This document shows, one piece after another, positions 61,410 through 64,000 of a stretch of DNA of 64,000 nucleotides. This DNA comes from Herbaspirillum robiniae. GTDB taxonomy: Bacteria > Pseudomonadota > Gammaproteobacteria > Burkholderiales > Burkholderiaceae_D. Position 1 is the stretch's first letter, and every line of letters begins with the position of its first letter. The stretch covers positions 1-64,000 of the forward strand of contig NZ_NJGU01000011.1 of the NCBI RefSeq assembly GCF_002213415.1, written 5' to 3'. A program made the position numbers and the translations under genes. A model generated the notes under the pieces. The model was not told the DNA's origin, ran no database searches, and worked only from the letters and a program-made list of their open reading frames with translations.

Positions 61410-62221
61410 GCGACCAGAAGAAAAGCCCCTGGTGGGTCGGCGTACTGGGCTGGAGTTGCGCCATCGTCCTGTTCTTCCCGATCTTCTGGGTGGCGATCAC
61501 CGCCTTCAAGACCGAGCACCAGGCCTACACGCCGACGCTGTTCTTCCTGCCCACGCTGGACACCTTCCGCGAGGTGTTCGGGCGCAGCAACTACCTGGCC
61601 TACGTGCAGAACTCGCTGATCGTGTCCCTCGGATCGACGCTCATCAGCCTGTTGCTGGCGGTGCCGGCGGCGTACTCGATGGCTTTCTTCCCGACCGGGC
61701 GCACGCAGAAGCTGCTGCTGTGGATGCTGTCGACCAAGATGATGCCGGCCGTCGGCGTGCTGATCCCGATCTACCTGATGGCCAAGAACACCGGCATGCT
61801 CGACACCGTCACCGGGCTGACCATCATCTACACGCTGATCAACCTGCCCATCGCGGTGTGGATGGCCTTCACCTACTTCAACGACGTGCCCAAGGAGATC
61901 CTCGAGGCGGCCCGCATCGACGGCGCCAACGCCTGGCAGGAGATGATCTACCTGCTGTTGCCCACCGCCATGCCGGGGCTGGCCTCGACCGCGCTGCTGC
62001 TGATCATCCTGTCGTGGAACGAGGCCTTCTGGAGCCTCAACCTGACCAGCGTCAACGCCGCGCCGCTGACGGTGTTCATCGCCTCCTACTCCAACCCGGA
62101 AGGCTTGTTCTGGGCCAAGCTGTCGGCCGCATCGCTGCTGGCGATCGCGCCCATCATGGCGCTCGGCTGGCTGGCGCAGAAGCAGCTGGTGCGCGGCCTG
62201 ACCTTCGGAGCCGTGAAGTGA
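61406..62221 (+). CDS. smoG: Polyol ABC transporter permease 2
   Basis: The 271-residue permease has six membrane segments and the EAA loop EAARIDGANAWQEMIYLLLP. It is the partner of the preceding permease. GGAGTGAAC precedes the ATG at 61406. The stop overlaps the ATG of the HAD gene by one base, so the genes are coupled. Confidence 0.93.
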   Translation: MSDQKKSPWWVGVLGWSCAIVLFFPIFWVAITAFKTEHQAYTPTLFFLPTLDTFREVFGRSNYLAYVQNSLIVSLGSTLISLLLAVPAAYSMAFFPTGRTQKLLLWMLSTKMMPAVGVLIPIYLMAKNTGMLDTVTGLTIIYTLINLPIAVWMAFTYFNDVPKEILEAARIDGANAWQEMIYLLLPTAMPGLASTALLLIILSWNEAFWSLNLTSVNAAPLTVFIASYSNPEGLFWAKLSAASLLAIAPIMALGWLAQKQLVRGLTFGAVK

Positions 62222-62955
62222 TGATGACGCGGCAACCGATCACGCACCTGGTGTGCGACTGCGACGGCGTGCTGCTCGACAGCGAGAGCATCGCGCTGCG
62301 CGTGCTGCACCGCGAACTCCTGCCGCTGTTGCCGGCGCTGCCGACGTCGCTGGAGGGCGCCGGCGCGCAGGACGACCAGGCGCGCAGCGCCGCGCTGCAT
62401 GCGGCCATCGCCAACCGGCTGGGCATGTACACCGATCTCCTGCTTGACGAGCTGCAGGCCGAGTTTGCATTCGACCTCAGCGCGCCGCAGATCGCGCGCA
62501 TCCACGAGACCGTGGGCCGCGCCTGCGGCGAAGAGGCGCAGCTGGTGCCGGGCGTGGCCGAGGCCTTGCAGGCGATCCGGCTGCCGCGCGCGGTGGCCAG
62601 CAACAGCGACTCGGTGCGCATCGAAAACGGCCTGCGCCGCTGCGGCCTGTACGGCCAGTTCGAGGGACGCATCTACAGCGCGCACGACGTCGGCCGCCCC
62701 AAGCCCGCCCCCGACGTCTACCTGGCGGCGGCCGCCGGCTTCGGCGTCGACCCCGCGCGCTGCGTGGCGGTGGACGACAGCGTCACCGGCGTGCGCGCCG
62801 CGGCCGAGGCCGGCATGCATGTGCTGGGCTTCACCGGCGTGGCGCATGACCGCAAGGCGATGGCGCGCAAGCTGAAGGAGGCCGGCGCGCAGAAGGTGTT
62901 CGACGACATGAAGCAGTTTCCCGAGCTGATTTGCGAATTGATCTGGCTGCGCTGA
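62221..62955 (+). CDS. HAD superfamily phosphatase
   Basis: The 244-residue HAD-IA-type hydrolase has motif I VCDCDGVLLDSE (nucleophile Asp13, acid Asp15), motif II VASNSD, motif III Lys in GRPKPAPD and motif IV AVDDSVTG. Phosphatases of this type sit inside polyol operons and may dephosphorylate a sugar phosphate or a phosphorylated by-product; the substrate is inferred, not shown. Two ATGs (62221, 62224) follow the smoG stop. Confidence 0.88.
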   Translation: MMTRQPITHLVCDCDGVLLDSESIALRVLHRELLPLLPALPTSLEGAGAQDDQARSAALHAAIANRLGMYTDLLLDELQAEFAFDLSAPQIARIHETVGRACGEEAQLVPGVAEALQAIRLPRAVASNSDSVRIENGLRRCGLYGQFEGRIYSAHDVGRPKPAPDVYLAAAAGFGVDPARCVAVDDSVTGVRAAAEAGMHVLGFTGVAHDRKAMARKLKEAGAQKVFDDMKQFPELICELIWLR

Positions 62956-63045
62956 GCGTGGCCGGCAGCGCGCTGCCGCCTGCGTTGCGCACCGCTTGCG
63001 CCGGCGGGATGGAAAAACGACATTGAAGAATCAAAGGAGAACCAC

Positions 63046-64000
<955 letters not shown>

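Overview
The window is about 64 kb of gene-dense, GC-rich chromosome from a betaproteobacterium, most likely Oxalobacteraceae and Herbaspirillum-like. That placement is inferred from the gene content and order: an Ala/Lys/Pro histone H1-like protein, aroQ-accB-accC-prmA-DUF3426, mpl-yqiA-ubiC, dusB-fis-purH, ruvC/ruvA/ruvB, and thiC-thiS-thiG-thiD-thiE. No rRNA, tRNA, prophage, insertion sequence or CRISPR array was recognised. High GC gives long open frames on the strand opposite most real genes; these are not annotated.

Layout. 1-507 is the end of a histone H1-like gene built on 54-bp tandem repeats. 871-1410 is yggT. 1498-9310 is a minus-strand block read right to left: a conserved unknown, tlpA-like thioredoxin, aroQ, accB, accC, prmA, a zinc-ribbon/DUF3426 membrane protein, a PfkB kinase and an exported peroxiredoxin. 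9409-18408 is a plus-strand block: mpl, yqiA, ubiC, an RNB exoribonuclease, a TonB-like protein, aroE, mtgA, corA and a glycine-zipper lipoprotein. anmK and an M23 peptidase follow on the minus strand. 21359-29831 is plus-strand: tyrS, dtd, a YbhB-like protein, a histidine phosphatase, dusB-fis, purH, a GIY-YIG gene between inverted hairpin repeats, a GST and ruvC. A DUF808 membrane gene separates ruvC from ruvAB. Then come a hydratase, yaiI, a DUF2147 protein, valS and a lipoprotein.

The accessory and metabolic part starts at 38697. A LysR regulator is divergent from an SDR, a split transketolase pair and a TRAP transporter with a fused QM subunit. This looks like one catabolic unit for an unidentified organic acid or acidic sugar derivative. 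A TPP riboswitch then leads the thiamine operon, in which thiS and thiG are pushed apart by about 585 bp of hairpin-rich non-coding repeats. dps, an MFS transporter and an exported chorismate mutase are on the minus strand, and uvrD is on the plus strand with a -10 box so close to its ATG that the mRNA may be leaderless. The end (56712-64000) is a polyol (sorbitol/mannitol type) system: a SorC-family regulator and a PfkB sugar kinase divergent from a binding protein, two permeases, a HAD phosphatase and an ABC ATPase cut by the window edge.

Most notable for follow-up: (1) the GIY-YIG nuclease gene flanked by near-perfect inverted copies of a REP-like hairpin, with more family members at 48408 and 50887 whose stems differ by compensatory changes; (2) the LysR/SDR/split-transketolase/TRAP cluster; (3) the composite hairpin insertion in the thi operon; (4) three TTGCTCA boxes and a strong promoter in the SorC-ABC divergent region.
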